DNA of 28,951 nt from Apostichopus parvimensis (lineage: Eukaryota > Echinodermata > Holothuroidea > Aspidochirotida > Stichopodidae), in assembly GCA_000934455.1 (NCBI GenBank), contig KN887560.1, positions 24,630 to 53,580 on the forward strand, read 5' to 3'. Position 1 is the stretch's first letter. Each line of letters starts with the position of its first letter. Position numbers and translations under genes: made by a program. This document shows positions 21,801 through 25,763 of this stretch, piece after piece. The notes under the pieces were generated by a model. The model did not search any database, was not told where the DNA came from, and saw only the letters and a list, made by a program, of their open reading frames with translations.

Positions 21801-22548
21801 ACCATACTAATTTGTAACAACAACAAAAAATTCACATCCTTCAAAAATGCTACAAAGAATTGGTTCACTACATTATTCCCTGCTGCATAAATCAATGTGT
21901 ACCAAGAATCATACTCACACTCTGAGTTCATGAGAATGTTGGACACAGTGCTGTCTGCTCTTCCAGATCTGGAAGCATCACAGGAAAATGTTCCGTAGGC
22001 AAAAGCATCTTCAGAAGTACCACCAAAATCAAGAGTCACCTTGTACACAGCGCTGTCAGGTGGATACATATCACCCTGTTGCATGACAGGCATGGACGGG
22101 GCTGGATTATTATCAACACGGCTCTTATTAAGTCTTGTCTCTAACACCCTTCTGGAAGAAACCGTCGCATCTTTATCCAGGGAACTCAAGTAGCAATAAT
22201 ACTGAGGAGGAATACTCGATTCAGCATTAAAAGGATGCGTTGTCACCATGGTGATTGGAATTCTTTCTGAAATTATACAAAAAACAAATGAAAACTTAAA
22301 TAAATGTGAGTCTTTTATATATATATTTAACATTAGTTTTTATTTGTTATGCATTAAATCATTTTTAATACTACTGTGTAATATGACTAATCACACAATG
22401 TAATTATGCACCAACCCTTTGATTCATTTACCACCCCAGTACTTAACTGCCTGGCACTGTCAGCCCCCTAGCATTTAAATTCAAACTTACCCAATGCATT
22501 TGCAACAAAGATGGAAATCAATATCTGTAGTAATTTGATGCAAATCAT
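771..22548 (-). CDS. TIE-like ectodomain receptor tyrosine phosphatase, whole gene (26 coding exons seen, 3' end outside window)
   Basis: Composite minus-strand gene. Coding exons, 5' to 3': 22548-22491, 22266-21919, 21528-21244, 20025-19891, 19265-19125, 18302-18177, 17426-17271, 17147-17013, 16642-16352, 15928-15863, 15581-15273, 14798-14725, 13569-13299, 12306-12213, 11246-11179, 9553-9282, 8812-8725, 8406-8330, 7378-7342, 6889-6792, 5819-5694, 4133-3982, 2656-2521, 1873-1745, 1355-1298, 847-771. They total 3807 nt (1269 codons) and phase matches at all 25 junctions. Residues: signal peptide 1 to about 19; Ig-like 20-135 and 136-230; EGF-like 231-461; Ig-like 462-558; FN3 about 575-683 and 684-790; transmembrane about 806-828; acidic juxtamembrane 830-930; phosphatase domain about 935-1205. 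Established: this ectodomain order is that of TIE/TEK receptor kinases, and the catalytic domain is a class I receptor phosphatase. Inferred: a plasma-membrane receptor that dephosphorylates phosphotyrosine. No stop codon is reached, so the gene continues left of base 771. Confidence 0.9.
893..1184. mobile_element. MITE-like element with CAGGGG/TAGCCAG inverted ends
   Basis: The left end CAGGGGGGTAGCCAG (893-907) is matched by the reverse complement of the right end CTGGCTACGCCCCC (1171-1184). The pentamer ATAGC directly flanks both sides (888-892 and 1185-1189) and may be a target duplication. At 292 bp with no coding capacity it is a nonautonomous DNA transposon relic in the intron between exons 26 and 25. 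The superfamily is uncertain; ends beginning CAGGGG occur in hAT-type MITEs. Confidence 0.65.
1298..1355 (-). CDS. Exon 25: inter-domain linker
   Basis: A 58-nt exon with acceptor CCTGCAG and donor GTAAGC, phase 0 in and phase 1 out, residues 1225-1243, [19 protein letters not shown]. The [13 protein letters not shown] stretch made with exon 24 resembles the helix that begins a second phosphatase domain (x-EFE-x-L). It has no catalytic motif of its own. Support is borders, phase and coding look. Confidence 0.78.
1745..1873 (-). CDS. Exon 24: end of phosphatase domain and linker
   Basis: A 129-nt exon with acceptor CTTATAG and donor GTACGT, phase 0 at both ends, residues 1182-1224. It starts [20 protein letters not shown], the last helix of the phosphatase domain, and runs into a polar linker ending [10 protein letters not shown]. 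The acceptor lies just 3' of a run of twelve C on this strand (plus strand G run at 1880-1891). Confidence 0.93.
1945..2110. repeat. LINE/SINE-type 3' tail relic (TTATATAGCAC family)
   Basis: It starts with an AT-dinucleotide run, then TTTATATAGCACTTCACAAA, AATATCTCAAAACACTTTACA. This is the common end sequence of a dispersed repeat family in marine invertebrates and fish. A related head occurs at about 20170 and an opposite-facing GGCGCTATATAAAT end at 24386-24399. The right edge is not clear. Confidence 0.55.
2521..2656 (-). CDS. Exon 23: phosphatase domain, P-loop arginine and Q loop start
   Basis: A 136-nt exon with acceptor ATTCTAG and donor GTGAGC, residues 1136-1181. It begins [20 protein letters not shown], completing [10 protein letters not shown] with Arg1141, and ends [12 protein letters not shown] at the Q loop. 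All catalytic residues expected of an active first phosphatase domain are present: Asp1102, Cys1135, Arg1141 and the Q-loop glutamine. Confidence 0.96.
3168..3197. repeat. Perfect 12-bp inverted repeat (hairpin)
   Basis: GTACTAACTTAC and its exact reverse complement GTAAGTTAGTAC are separated by six bases (GAACCT). It lies in the intron between exons 22 and 23. Either strand contains GTAAGT, a consensus donor, inside the stem. No element ends were found around it. Confidence 0.75.
3982..4133 (-). CDS. Exon 22: phosphatase domain, WPD loop and catalytic cysteine
   Basis: A 152-nt exon with acceptor CCTTGCAG and donor GTGAGA, residues 1086-1135. It reads [20 protein letters not shown] and ends TTPMVVHC. 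The WPD general acid is Asp1102 and the nucleophilic cysteine of the HC(X5)R signature is Cys1135. The intron falls inside the following serine codon, so the signature is completed by exon 23. Confidence 0.97.
4225..4302 (-). repeat. tRNA-derived SINE head
   Basis: Read on the minus strand it is TCGGTTGATGGAGCACTGCAG, ATGTAAACAGGAGG, then GGTTCAAATCTGATTC. These are an A-box-like segment, an anticodon-arm-like segment with TGT, and a B box close to GGTTCRANTCC. Acceptor-stem pairing is lost and the anticodon arm has extra bases, so it is a SINE relic and not a working tRNA. It lies about 90 bp upstream of exon 22's acceptor. Confidence 0.5.
4534..4584. repeat. Direct repeat of 18 bp
   Basis: ATTTGAACTACAGAGATT occurs at 4534-4551 and again at 4567-4584, 33 bp apart and identical. 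This is a recent small duplication in the intron between exons 21 and 22. Confidence 0.8.
5247..5303 (-). CDS. Possible cassette exon in the phosphatase domain
   Basis: Acceptor TTTCAG and donor GTATGT enclose 57 nt without a stop, phase 0 at both ends, so inclusion would insert 19 residues ([19 protein letters not shown]) between exons 21 and 22. The flanking exons already join in phase and the skipped form fits the family length better. A second donor (GTAGTA, 5257-5252) would break the frame. This may be an alternative exon or chance; it is not counted in the 26. Confidence 0.25.
5694..5819 (-). CDS. Exon 21: phosphatase domain, C-x-QYWP motif
   Basis: A 126-nt exon with acceptor AACCATAG and donor GTGAGT, phase 0 at both ends, residues 1044-1085. 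It starts [14 protein letters not shown], matching the KC-x-QYWP motif. It then runs through YVQVTWQE to [10 protein letters not shown], the strand that leads to the WPD region. A competing CAG 15 bases in would delete the DRCLQ part, so the upstream acceptor is preferred. Confidence 0.92.
6792..6889 (-). CDS. Exon 20: phosphatase domain, DFWRMVW motif
   Basis: A 98-nt exon with acceptor CTTACAG and donor GTAACT, residues 1011-1043. It reads [15 protein letters not shown] followed by [21 protein letters not shown] and the IVM-x-T strand are two of the standard core motifs of classical tyrosine phosphatase domains. It leaves in phase 0 into the CLQYWP exon. Confidence 0.95.
7342..7378 (-). CDS. 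Exon 19: phosphatase domain, FIAAQG motif
   Basis: A 37-nt micro-exon with acceptor CCTTAG and donor GTAAGA. Residues 999-1010 read [12 protein letters not shown], with the split Gly finishing the AYIATQGP-type core motif. The preceding exon's NASHIM joins it without loss (NASHIM-TPDEKK). It is easy for gene finders to miss because it is so short. Confidence 0.9.
8330..8406 (-). CDS. Exon 18: phosphatase domain, DHSRV and DYxNA motifs
   Basis: A 77-nt exon with acceptor CCCTTTAG and donor GTAAGG, residues 973-998. It reads [20 protein letters not shown], then NASHIM. These are the D-x-x-RV-x-L strand and the DYINA core motif, here with Tyr for Ile, which occurs in the N-terminal half of all class I phosphatase domains. 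Confidence 0.93.
8725..8812 (-). CDS. Exon 17: phosphatase domain N-terminus, phosphotyrosine recognition loop
   Basis: An 88-nt exon with acceptor TTAACAG and donor GTAAGG, phase 0 in, phase 1 out. Residues 944-972: [20 protein letters not shown], then KNRFRNMYT. This is phosphatase motif 1, usually KNRY, with Phe967 where the phosphotyrosine-stacking Tyr (Tyr46 of PTP1B) is expected. A GTGAGA within the exon is a decoy donor: using it would remove the KNRF motif. Confidence 0.9.
9282..9553 (-). CDS. Exon 16: acidic juxtamembrane segment
   Basis: A 272-nt exon with acceptor TTTATAG and donor GTGAGT, residues 853-943. It has a Glu/Asp/Ser-rich low-complexity middle ([20 protein letters not shown]) and ends [22 protein letters not shown]. 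That end fits the helix that precedes receptor phosphatase domains (x-x-L-x-x-YV, then L-x-x-EF). The acidic part is likely disordered. Confidence 0.88.
10911..11097. repeat. Tandem duplication, 97-bp period
   Basis: The block beginning GCAGGTTACACCCTGTTTAC (10911) is repeated from 11008 as GCTTGTTACACACTGTTTAC. Both include TTTACTCCAATA and AAATTTAATGAATGAATT, then TTTTATGC. The first copy contains the palindrome GAGACACATTTGTGTCTC, which is broken in the second. It lies in the intron between exons 16 and 15, just downstream of exon 15 in gene direction. Confidence 0.8.
11179..11246 (-). CDS. Exon 15: stop-transfer and start of the cytoplasmic tail
   Basis: A 68-nt exon with acceptor TTTTCAG and donor GTGAGT, residues 830-852. 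It begins [10 protein letters not shown] and ends VGYNQNE. Its 5' junction completes an Arg codon split after two bases by exon 14 (AG|A), and it exits in phase 1. The tyrosine in GYNQN is a possible modification site, but no motif is certain. Confidence 0.87.
11855..11905 (+). repeat. Possible SINE relic with a B box
   Basis: ACTGGTTCAAATCCCAC (11880-11896) holds GGTTCAAATCC, a good RNA polymerase III B box. No convincing A box or stem pairing was found upstream, so this may be chance. Confidence 0.25.
12213..12306 (-). CDS. Exon 14: transmembrane helix
   Basis: A 94-nt exon with acceptor CACAACAG and donor GTAACT, phase 1 in and phase 2 out. Residues 799-829: VGGTDSG, then about 22 uninterrupted hydrophobic residues ([24 protein letters not shown]), and Arg at the junction. 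The basic run RKRK in the next exon is a stop-transfer signal, fixing a type I topology with the Ig/EGF/FN3 part outside the cell. Confidence 0.93.
12957..13306. repeat. Segment duplicated at 13845-13996 (exon 13 donor plus adjoining intron), interrupted by a SINE
   Basis: Shared blocks are TTTCATAATCTGTAAATTGT / TTTCACAATCTGTAAATCGT, GCAAATTTCAA-TTGAT, TAGACACCATTTTGAA and GATACCTGTAGTG / ATATACCTGTAGTGG. The last includes the exon 13 donor. The copy here is split by the insert at 13007-13199; the copy at 13845-13996 is not. Confidence 0.8.
13007..13199 (+). mobile_element. tRNA-derived SINE inserted in a duplicated intron segment
   Basis: The head folds like a tRNA. TGGAGTG (13014-13020) pairs exactly with CACTCCA (13070-13076), with an A-box-like TTAGGTCAGTGGTTAATGCC and a B-box-like AGGTCGAGTC between them. 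A body follows with a short hairpin (TCCTGCTTGCAGGA) and a tail AAAAATACATA. CATTAT flanks both sides (13001-13006 and 13200-13205). The duplicate at 13845-13996 lacks the insert and serves as an empty site. Confidence 0.72.
13299..13569 (-). CDS. Exon 13: rest of FN3 domain 2 and membrane-proximal stalk
   Basis: A 271-nt exon with acceptor CAATAG (phase 0) and donor GTATCT (phase 1), residues 709-798. It continues FN3 with [36 protein letters not shown] and [12 protein letters not shown], then a Gly/Pro/Thr-rich stalk ([12 protein letters not shown]) ahead of the membrane. The tail of this exon and its donor have a decayed duplicate 686 bp upstream at about 13984 (see findings). Confidence 0.92.
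13845..13996. repeat. Decayed upstream copy of exon 13's 3' junction
   Basis: It matches 12957-13306 without the SINE. On the minus strand it keeps CCACTACAG followed by GTATAT, where exon 13 has GGCACTACAG followed by GTATCT. The FN3 coding body is not recognisable upstream of it, so this is a relic and not a usable exon. Confidence 0.7.
14725..14798 (-). CDS. Exon 12: first part of fibronectin type III domain 2
   Basis: A 74-nt exon with acceptor TTTTTAG and donor GTTTGT, entering in phase 1 and leaving in phase 0. Residues 684-708 read [14 protein letters not shown], then AVNVSWQ, giving the A and B strands of an FN3 domain with its conserved tryptophan. The domain is completed by the next exon. 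It is the only extracellular module that is split by an intron. Confidence 0.88.
15273..15581 (-). CDS. Exon 11: fibronectin type III domain 1, TIE-like
   Basis: A 309-nt exon with acceptor TTCCCCAG and donor GTAAGT, symmetrical phase 1, residues 581-683. FN3 landmarks: SPPS near the start, a tryptophan (IQWSTW) in strand [12 protein letters not shown] (the L-x-x-x-T-x-Y-x-x-x-V core), and [13 protein letters not shown] before the final strand. The RRG-E-GGEG-like turn is what I recall of the first FN3 domain of TIE2, supporting TIE relatedness outside the EGF region. Confidence 0.92.
15863..15928 (-). CDS. Exon 10: Ig-FN3 linker
   Basis: A 66-nt exon with acceptor TTTTCAG, residues 559-580, reading [13 protein letters not shown] and leading via VKYIV into the FN3 strand [10 protein letters not shown] of the next exon. 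The frame-keeping donor is GTAAAT (15862-15857). A stronger-looking GTAAGT sits four bases upstream (15866-15861) and would give a stop four codons into the next exon. The exon is short and the exact donor should be treated as provisional. Confidence 0.75.
16352..16642 (-). CDS. Exon 9: third Ig-like domain
   Basis: A 291-nt exon with acceptor TTTCAAG and donor GTAAGT, symmetrical phase 1, residues 462-558. It contains [12 protein letters not shown] (B strand cysteine) and [12 protein letters not shown] (F strand cysteine, D-x-D-x-V-x-C), an ordinary disulfide-bonded Ig spacing. It lies between the EGF array and the FN3 domains, exactly where TIE receptors carry their third Ig domain. Confidence 0.9.
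17013..17147 (-). CDS. Exon 8: cysteine-rich EGF-like module 5
   Basis: A 135-nt exon with acceptor TATACAG, residues 417-461. It encodes [29 protein letters not shown] and WVDASQC. Frame is kept only if the donor GTTAGT (17012-17007) is used. A GTAGGT lies four bases earlier (17016-17011) and would bring a stop ten codons into the next exon. The module is divergent, with a CC doublet, but the cysteine density and symmetrical phase 1 borders place it in the EGF array. Confidence 0.86.
17271..17426 (-). CDS. Exon 7: EGF/laminin-EGF-like module 4
   Basis: A 156-nt exon with acceptor TAACAG and donor GTATGT, symmetrical phase 1, residues 365-416. It encodes [20 protein letters not shown] followed by CDNLTGEC and [15 protein letters not shown]. 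The GYYGPNC-x-x-x-C-x-C start is typical of laminin-type or MEGF/TIE EGF repeats. TIE proteins have three EGF repeats, so this unit and the next are extra. Confidence 0.9.
17427..18176. other. Intron between exons 6 and 7
   Basis: There is no open frame, tRNA or repeat boundary that I can support in these 750 bases. A short T run lies at 18119-18130. Confidence 0.5.
18177..18302 (-). CDS. Exon 6: EGF-like module 3
   Basis: A 126-nt exon with acceptor ATACAG and donor GTAAGT, symmetrical phase 1, residues 323-364. It reads [17 protein letters not shown], then CDRFTG and [11 protein letters not shown]. The C-x-C-x4-C-DRF-x-G spacing and closing GW-x-G-x-x-C again follow the third EGF repeat of TIE2. 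The intron upstream of it (18303-19124) carries no recognisable coding exon. Confidence 0.92.
18303..19124. other. Intron between exons 5 and 6, with a possible repeat insert
   Basis: The stretch 18770-19070 is richer in CpG than its surroundings and includes CCAGGGGCGTACATTGACCG, reminiscent of transposon ends. No matching inverted end or target duplication was found. A 92-codon plus-strand frame here has no recognisable features. Confidence 0.3.
19125..19265 (-). CDS. Exon 5: EGF-like module 2, strongly TIE-like
   Basis: A 141-nt exon with acceptor TGCACAG and donor GTAAGC, symmetrical phase 1, residues 276-322. Key strings are [35 protein letters not shown]. The FCL-x-DPYGCSC-x-x-GWKGL signature is what I recall from the second EGF repeat of TIE1/TIE2 and is not a generic EGF pattern. 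This is the best single piece of evidence that the ectodomain is TIE-related and not just any Ig/EGF mixture. Confidence 0.94.
19891..20025 (-). CDS. Exon 4: EGF-like module 1
   Basis: A 135-nt exon with acceptor TTCTTAG and donor GTTTGT, symmetrical phase 1. It encodes a complete EGF unit, residues 231-275, with eight cysteines: [23 protein letters not shown], then [12 protein letters not shown]. The NGGVC and CICPPGFMG strings are nearly those I recall from the first EGF repeat of vertebrate TIE2. This is the first of five consecutive single-exon EGF units. Confidence 0.93.
20160..20650. repeat. Degenerate LINE/SINE-type repeat (TTATATAGCAC family)
   Basis: It begins AATTTATATAGCACTAAATA, passes ACGTACTTTACAAAACAG and GACAGAGGGAGCGAGTTCCAA, and ends TTAGTCTAGCAGCTGAATTC, then CAATAGTCAATG. 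I recognise this order from a widespread dispersed repeat family of aquatic animals. On the minus strand the 3' half reads NSAARLITR, then QVHWLPM, a pattern seen at the C-terminus of some LINE reverse-transcriptase proteins. The class therefore stays open. It lies in the intron between exons 3 and 4. Confidence 0.55.
21244..21528 (-). CDS. Exon 3: second Ig-like module, apparently without the disulfide
   Basis: A 285-nt exon with acceptor TATACAG and donor GTAAGT, phase 1 at both ends, encoding residues 136-230. It begins YTYPEDGL and contains VQIRMAG, RWHRNV and a DEGLYQT strand. The D-x-G-x-Y pattern is the hallmark of the Ig F strand. However, both positions that usually hold the disulfide cysteines are non-cysteine (Arg/Met side, and Gln-Thr after the Tyr). 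Its place between Ig1 and the EGF modules matches the second Ig domain of TIE proteins. Confidence 0.82.
21919..22266 (-). CDS. Exon 2: N-terminal Ig-like module
   Basis: This 348-nt exon has acceptor ATTTCAG and donor GTGAGT, phase 1 at both ends. It encodes residues 20-135, starting ERIPITMV after the signal peptide. It contains a YYCYLS strand and a YGTFSCDAS strand, the spaced cysteine pair expected of an immunoglobulin fold, with a longer than usual insert between them. Position matches the first Ig domain of TIE receptors, but the Ig assignment rests on the cysteines and location only. Primary sequence similarity is weak. Confidence 0.85.
22491..22548 (-). CDS. Exon 1: start codon and signal peptide
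   Basis: The ATG is at 22548-22546. The 19 codons start MICIKLLQ, run through a hydrophobic core (ILISIFVA) and end NAL, a typical cleavable signal peptide with small residues before the likely cut. The donor GTAAGT (22490-22485) leaves phase 1, and the split codon becomes Glu with the next exon. The start is chosen because the signal peptide begins exactly there. An ATG 14 bases upstream opens only a five-codon frame that stops across this start. Confidence 0.88.
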
Positions 22549-22562
22549 TTTTGTTTTGGCAT
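22545..22562 (-). promoter_or_regulatory. Upstream mini reading frame overlapping the start codon
   Basis: ATG CCA AAA CAA AAA TGA begins 14 bases before the main ATG. Its stop overlaps the start as ATGA. If the transcript starts upstream of 22562, this five-codon frame could dampen translation or allow re-initiation. Its presence is seen; its effect is inference. Confidence 0.4.
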
Positions 22563-22912
22563 TCCTTGCACGACACAATTCAAAAATGAACAACTTTATG
22601 ATTTCTACAAGTTAGCTAGCACATAAGGAAGTTCCCGTGCCACAGCCATCGAACTTGATAGGTAACACTTCGAAAGTCAATGGACCTCTCGCCTCAGTAA
22701 CCTTGAATACAGTTGAACTGCCTAACATAACAGTAGCAGGTGTCGATTATCACGAGGCATTGAATTAAAGAAAGAAACATAAAAGCATCAAGACGCTGAG
22801 GGGAAAACACTCTGAAGACGGAATCGGTCCCTTTTGTCATTTGTTTTTTTCTTTCTTATGACATACCAGTTACCATATGCGAAATATCAAAAAGCAACCT
22901 ACTTCACGTTCA

Positions 22913-22922
22913 CTATTTATAG
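22913..22922 (-). promoter_or_regulatory. Candidate TATA box
   Basis: CTATAAATAG on the minus strand is a perfect TATA consensus about 365 bases before the start codon, which would put transcription start near 22885. AT-rich DNA yields such matches often, and an upstream noncoding exon is equally possible. Confidence 0.3.
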
Positions 22923-24060
22923 ACGTTAATGGACAAGAAAGTACAAGCCACCCTCGTTAGCAAAATATAAGTCTACTCTGAAAGTAACAATATGCTCTCC
23001 GTTCAACATAGCAACAATTACATACCTTCCCACACATTAAACAAGTATAATGTATGGACAAAATTTGCCCGCTAGCTAGGACAAACACATACATATATAG
23101 ACAAATTGGTAAAAAAACCTACTATTTAAACTCGTGCCTAAGAATTTTCAAAGATATCTGTACATAGACCAAACGCTGCTGTCTTAAAATTGAACCATGG
23201 AACGGTTGAAGCAGTCCACTCGTGAGGTTACAGATATTACATGACCTTGGTTAAACTGTCCTTGTGATGTAGCTCTTTCTAACATCTAATTCCAATGCTT
23301 TGAAAGAGTCTTCTTCATTCCCTTTATTCTTCTCAGTATCATTTAGTAATTGCACCATTTATTAAGATTTGACCTTATAATACAGGGTGATATAAAACAG
23401 TGGAAAAGGCATAAAAAGGGCCTTCAAATATGTTGTACAAACTCTATCTACTCCCTATAACAACCCGTCCCACAAGTAAAAATCTAAAACAGTCACCATC
23501 AAAAGCCTAATCAACATTTTTTCTTCTTTTTTGAAAAGTCTGTACTACAAAACCCCAATATTTGTTCCCTATCCAAAACTTCCCAATCACTTTTAAAATA
23601 GTCAAAATGACGCCATAGACGAGGGATCTATGATGGCTGGTACTGTCATACATATTTGTGGATTAAGCTTAATTGTAATCTGGCATACCGGCATCTATAC
23701 AGCTATTGTTCTTATGGCCTGAACAGGTGTTGACCACAAACAAGTCTGATCTTAAAACGGAGTCCTGTTAACTTAACAGGTACCTTTCATGACAAATTTT
23801 GGTAAATTATTTGTTTTCCAGAGTAACGGAATCTAAACTCAACTTGAAGTAGGCTAGCTTGTGTTCCAATGTCTTTTTAACAACTGAAAAAGATATATTA
23901 TGATGTTATAATTCACAGCTAGGTGGAACCCATTACCATCCAGTAACATTTTTCATTAAGCTATATCAACTCAATTTTTTTTTTTTTTAGCTTCTTCAAT
24001 GTGGTACATACTGATTACCCAGATTAGAATTTCAACTTTGCTCGTTTAACATTTGTATTA
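22923..24060. other. Upstream noncoding sequence
   Basis: No exon, RNA gene or clear transposon boundary was seen on either strand. It may include an upstream promoter or noncoding first exon of the receptor gene. Confidence 0.4.
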
Positions 24061-24076
24061 AATCACAGGATCATAT

Positions 24077-24420
24077 TTGTTCTATTTTATATTTGATCAT
24101 ATTTTTTCTATACAATCTTACTTTTATAACCTTTTGAACTTTTTTACTTTTAAGATATTTTTTCTTTTTCTTTTGCTGTTAGGCGCCTTAGAGCAATTTT
24201 TTAATTGTCTACACAGATTAATGTACTTTTTATTTTACTTGCTGCACGTACTTATTTCAGGTGTTATTTTGTATTTTAGTCATAATTTTTCTATTTATTT
24301 TCTACATTTCTTTCATATATTTTTCTATACAATCTTAACTTTTATAACTTTTTTAACTAACTAGAGCAATTTTTTAATTGAATAAGGCGCTATATAAATT
24401 TCGTGTAATAATAATTTTAA
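24077..24420 (+). repeat. T-rich repeat pair ending GGCGCTATATAAAT
   Basis: TTTTTCTATACAATCTTACTTTTATAAC (from about 24103) recurs as TTTTTCTATACAATCTTAACTTTTATAAC (from about 24319). TAGAGCAATTTTTTAATTG, near 24190, recurs near 24362. After the second copy comes AATAAGGCGCTATATAAATT with an ATAATAAT tail, the usual 3' end of a LINE/SINE family. Read as a 3' tail with an internal duplication of about 200 bp. Confidence 0.6.
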
Positions 24421-25254
24421 TTTGTAACCCGTTTAAGGTCCGACAAGTAAACTTCATTGTATGTAGACTGCATCATAACAGGCATAGAACAGTACCATTA
24501 TTAGCAAACATACCACTACAATGTGTTAGTTCAGCGTCTTACATGCTCTATAAGATAACCCAAACTGTTACACAATCATGTTATTTAATGGGTCTTTAAG
24601 AGCCAAAGATGATCCAATCAATGAAAGTAATGCAATGAACTTCTCTTAGCTAAGATTTTTACAGCTTATCAATTCTGTTCTTTCATTTTGGTGTCTGTAT
24701 AATCAGTTTTCATAAGATGTTACGAATATATTCCTTGTGCAGTCCAGGCCTTATACCAACTTCACAAACTCAACATACAGTTTGTATAGTAGTGATTGGT
24801 CCCAATTCCGTATGATTGCCGAACAGGTATCAATAGCAAGCTAAAGTCTTGTTGAAACTAGTCACAAGGGGTATTTGCATGCACCGAGAAGACAATGAGA
24901 CCAGCCAACCTGTGTTTTACAAACATTGGGAGATTCAAATAATATGTATGAAAGTCGTGACCTAAGTGTTAGTGAATTATAGAGAAAATTGGGTGAAATC
25001 CAACTCAAACAAGATAACAATATGAAAGGTAGCAGACATCTTTTTCTTGTGTTAATACTACGAGTAAAGTAATTGACAAGCTATAGCTGTTTGCACACTG
25101 TAGTAGAATACAACCTTTGGCATAAGCGTACAATTGTTTCCCCAAAAAACACATTTTCCTCTGAAGGTGAGGATATGCGATGTACACGGTGAGTTTCCTT
25201 CATGCCAAATTAAAAGTGTCCATAACTTGGTTTAATGCTCTCTAAGTTTGGAGG

Positions 25255-25360
25255 CAGGGACGTCGCTAGAGGGGGTGTGGGGGTGTCTCACCCCCAAACT
25301 TGGTCAAACTGACGATAGTTGGAAAATTGGGTTGCGACAGTCGGAATTTCCGACTGTCGC
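25255..25360. repeat. Transposon-like G-rich end and two strong palindromes
   Basis: CAGGGACGTCGCTAGAGGGG resembles a DNA-transposon end. TGGGGGTG-TCT-CACCCCCA (25278-25296) is a hairpin with 8-bp arms. GCGACAGTCGGAA-T-TTCCGACTGTCGC (25334-25360) is a perfect palindrome with 13-bp arms and a one-base centre. No matching right end is certain, so element limits are unknown. Confidence 0.6.
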
Positions 25361-25598
25361 ACTCTAGTTTATCTAGGCTTATTCATATATTCCTGTGATT
25401 GTGAATGACCTAACAATTTCGGTCAAAATTGACCTTTAATCAGTCATATTTTCCACGTTTTCCTTGCCTCTTTGAGAAATTGTATCTCGCGATTCTTATA
25501 CTCCACCATACAAAACTTCGTATAATTTGAATACTCCAAACAATGCCTTATAGAACTACCGTCAAAGGCGTAGGAGCCCAATTTGATTTGGCCCCCCC

Positions 25599-25763
25599 AA
25601 CGACTTGCCCGAAAAATATAAACCAAAATTTTTCTCGCGTTACACATGTCAATGTGCATATCATATAGGCATGCATCGGTTTTTAAATCGCATGCCAAAA
25701 ACATACAATCATTTTCCATGCTATTACCCTTCCATATTGGTTATAATTATTGGGCAAGTCGTT
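25599..25763. mobile_element. Small inverted-repeat element
   Basis: AACGACTTGCCC (25599-25610) is repeated inverted as GGGCAAGTCGTT (25752-25763). Imperfect similarity extends to about 30 bp (left CGAAAAATATAAACCAAAAT, right CAATAATTATAACCAATAT). At 165 bp and noncoding it could be a MITE or the inner arms of a larger foldback. No target duplication was seen. Confidence 0.5.

Noticed and set aside
12213-22548. Two adjacent genes, a TIE-like gene followed by a separate phosphatase gene
   Set aside because: There is no stop codon at the end of the ectodomain part, no start or signal peptide before the phosphatase part, and every junction from exon 13 to exon 18 keeps phase across a transmembrane helix and a stop-transfer run.
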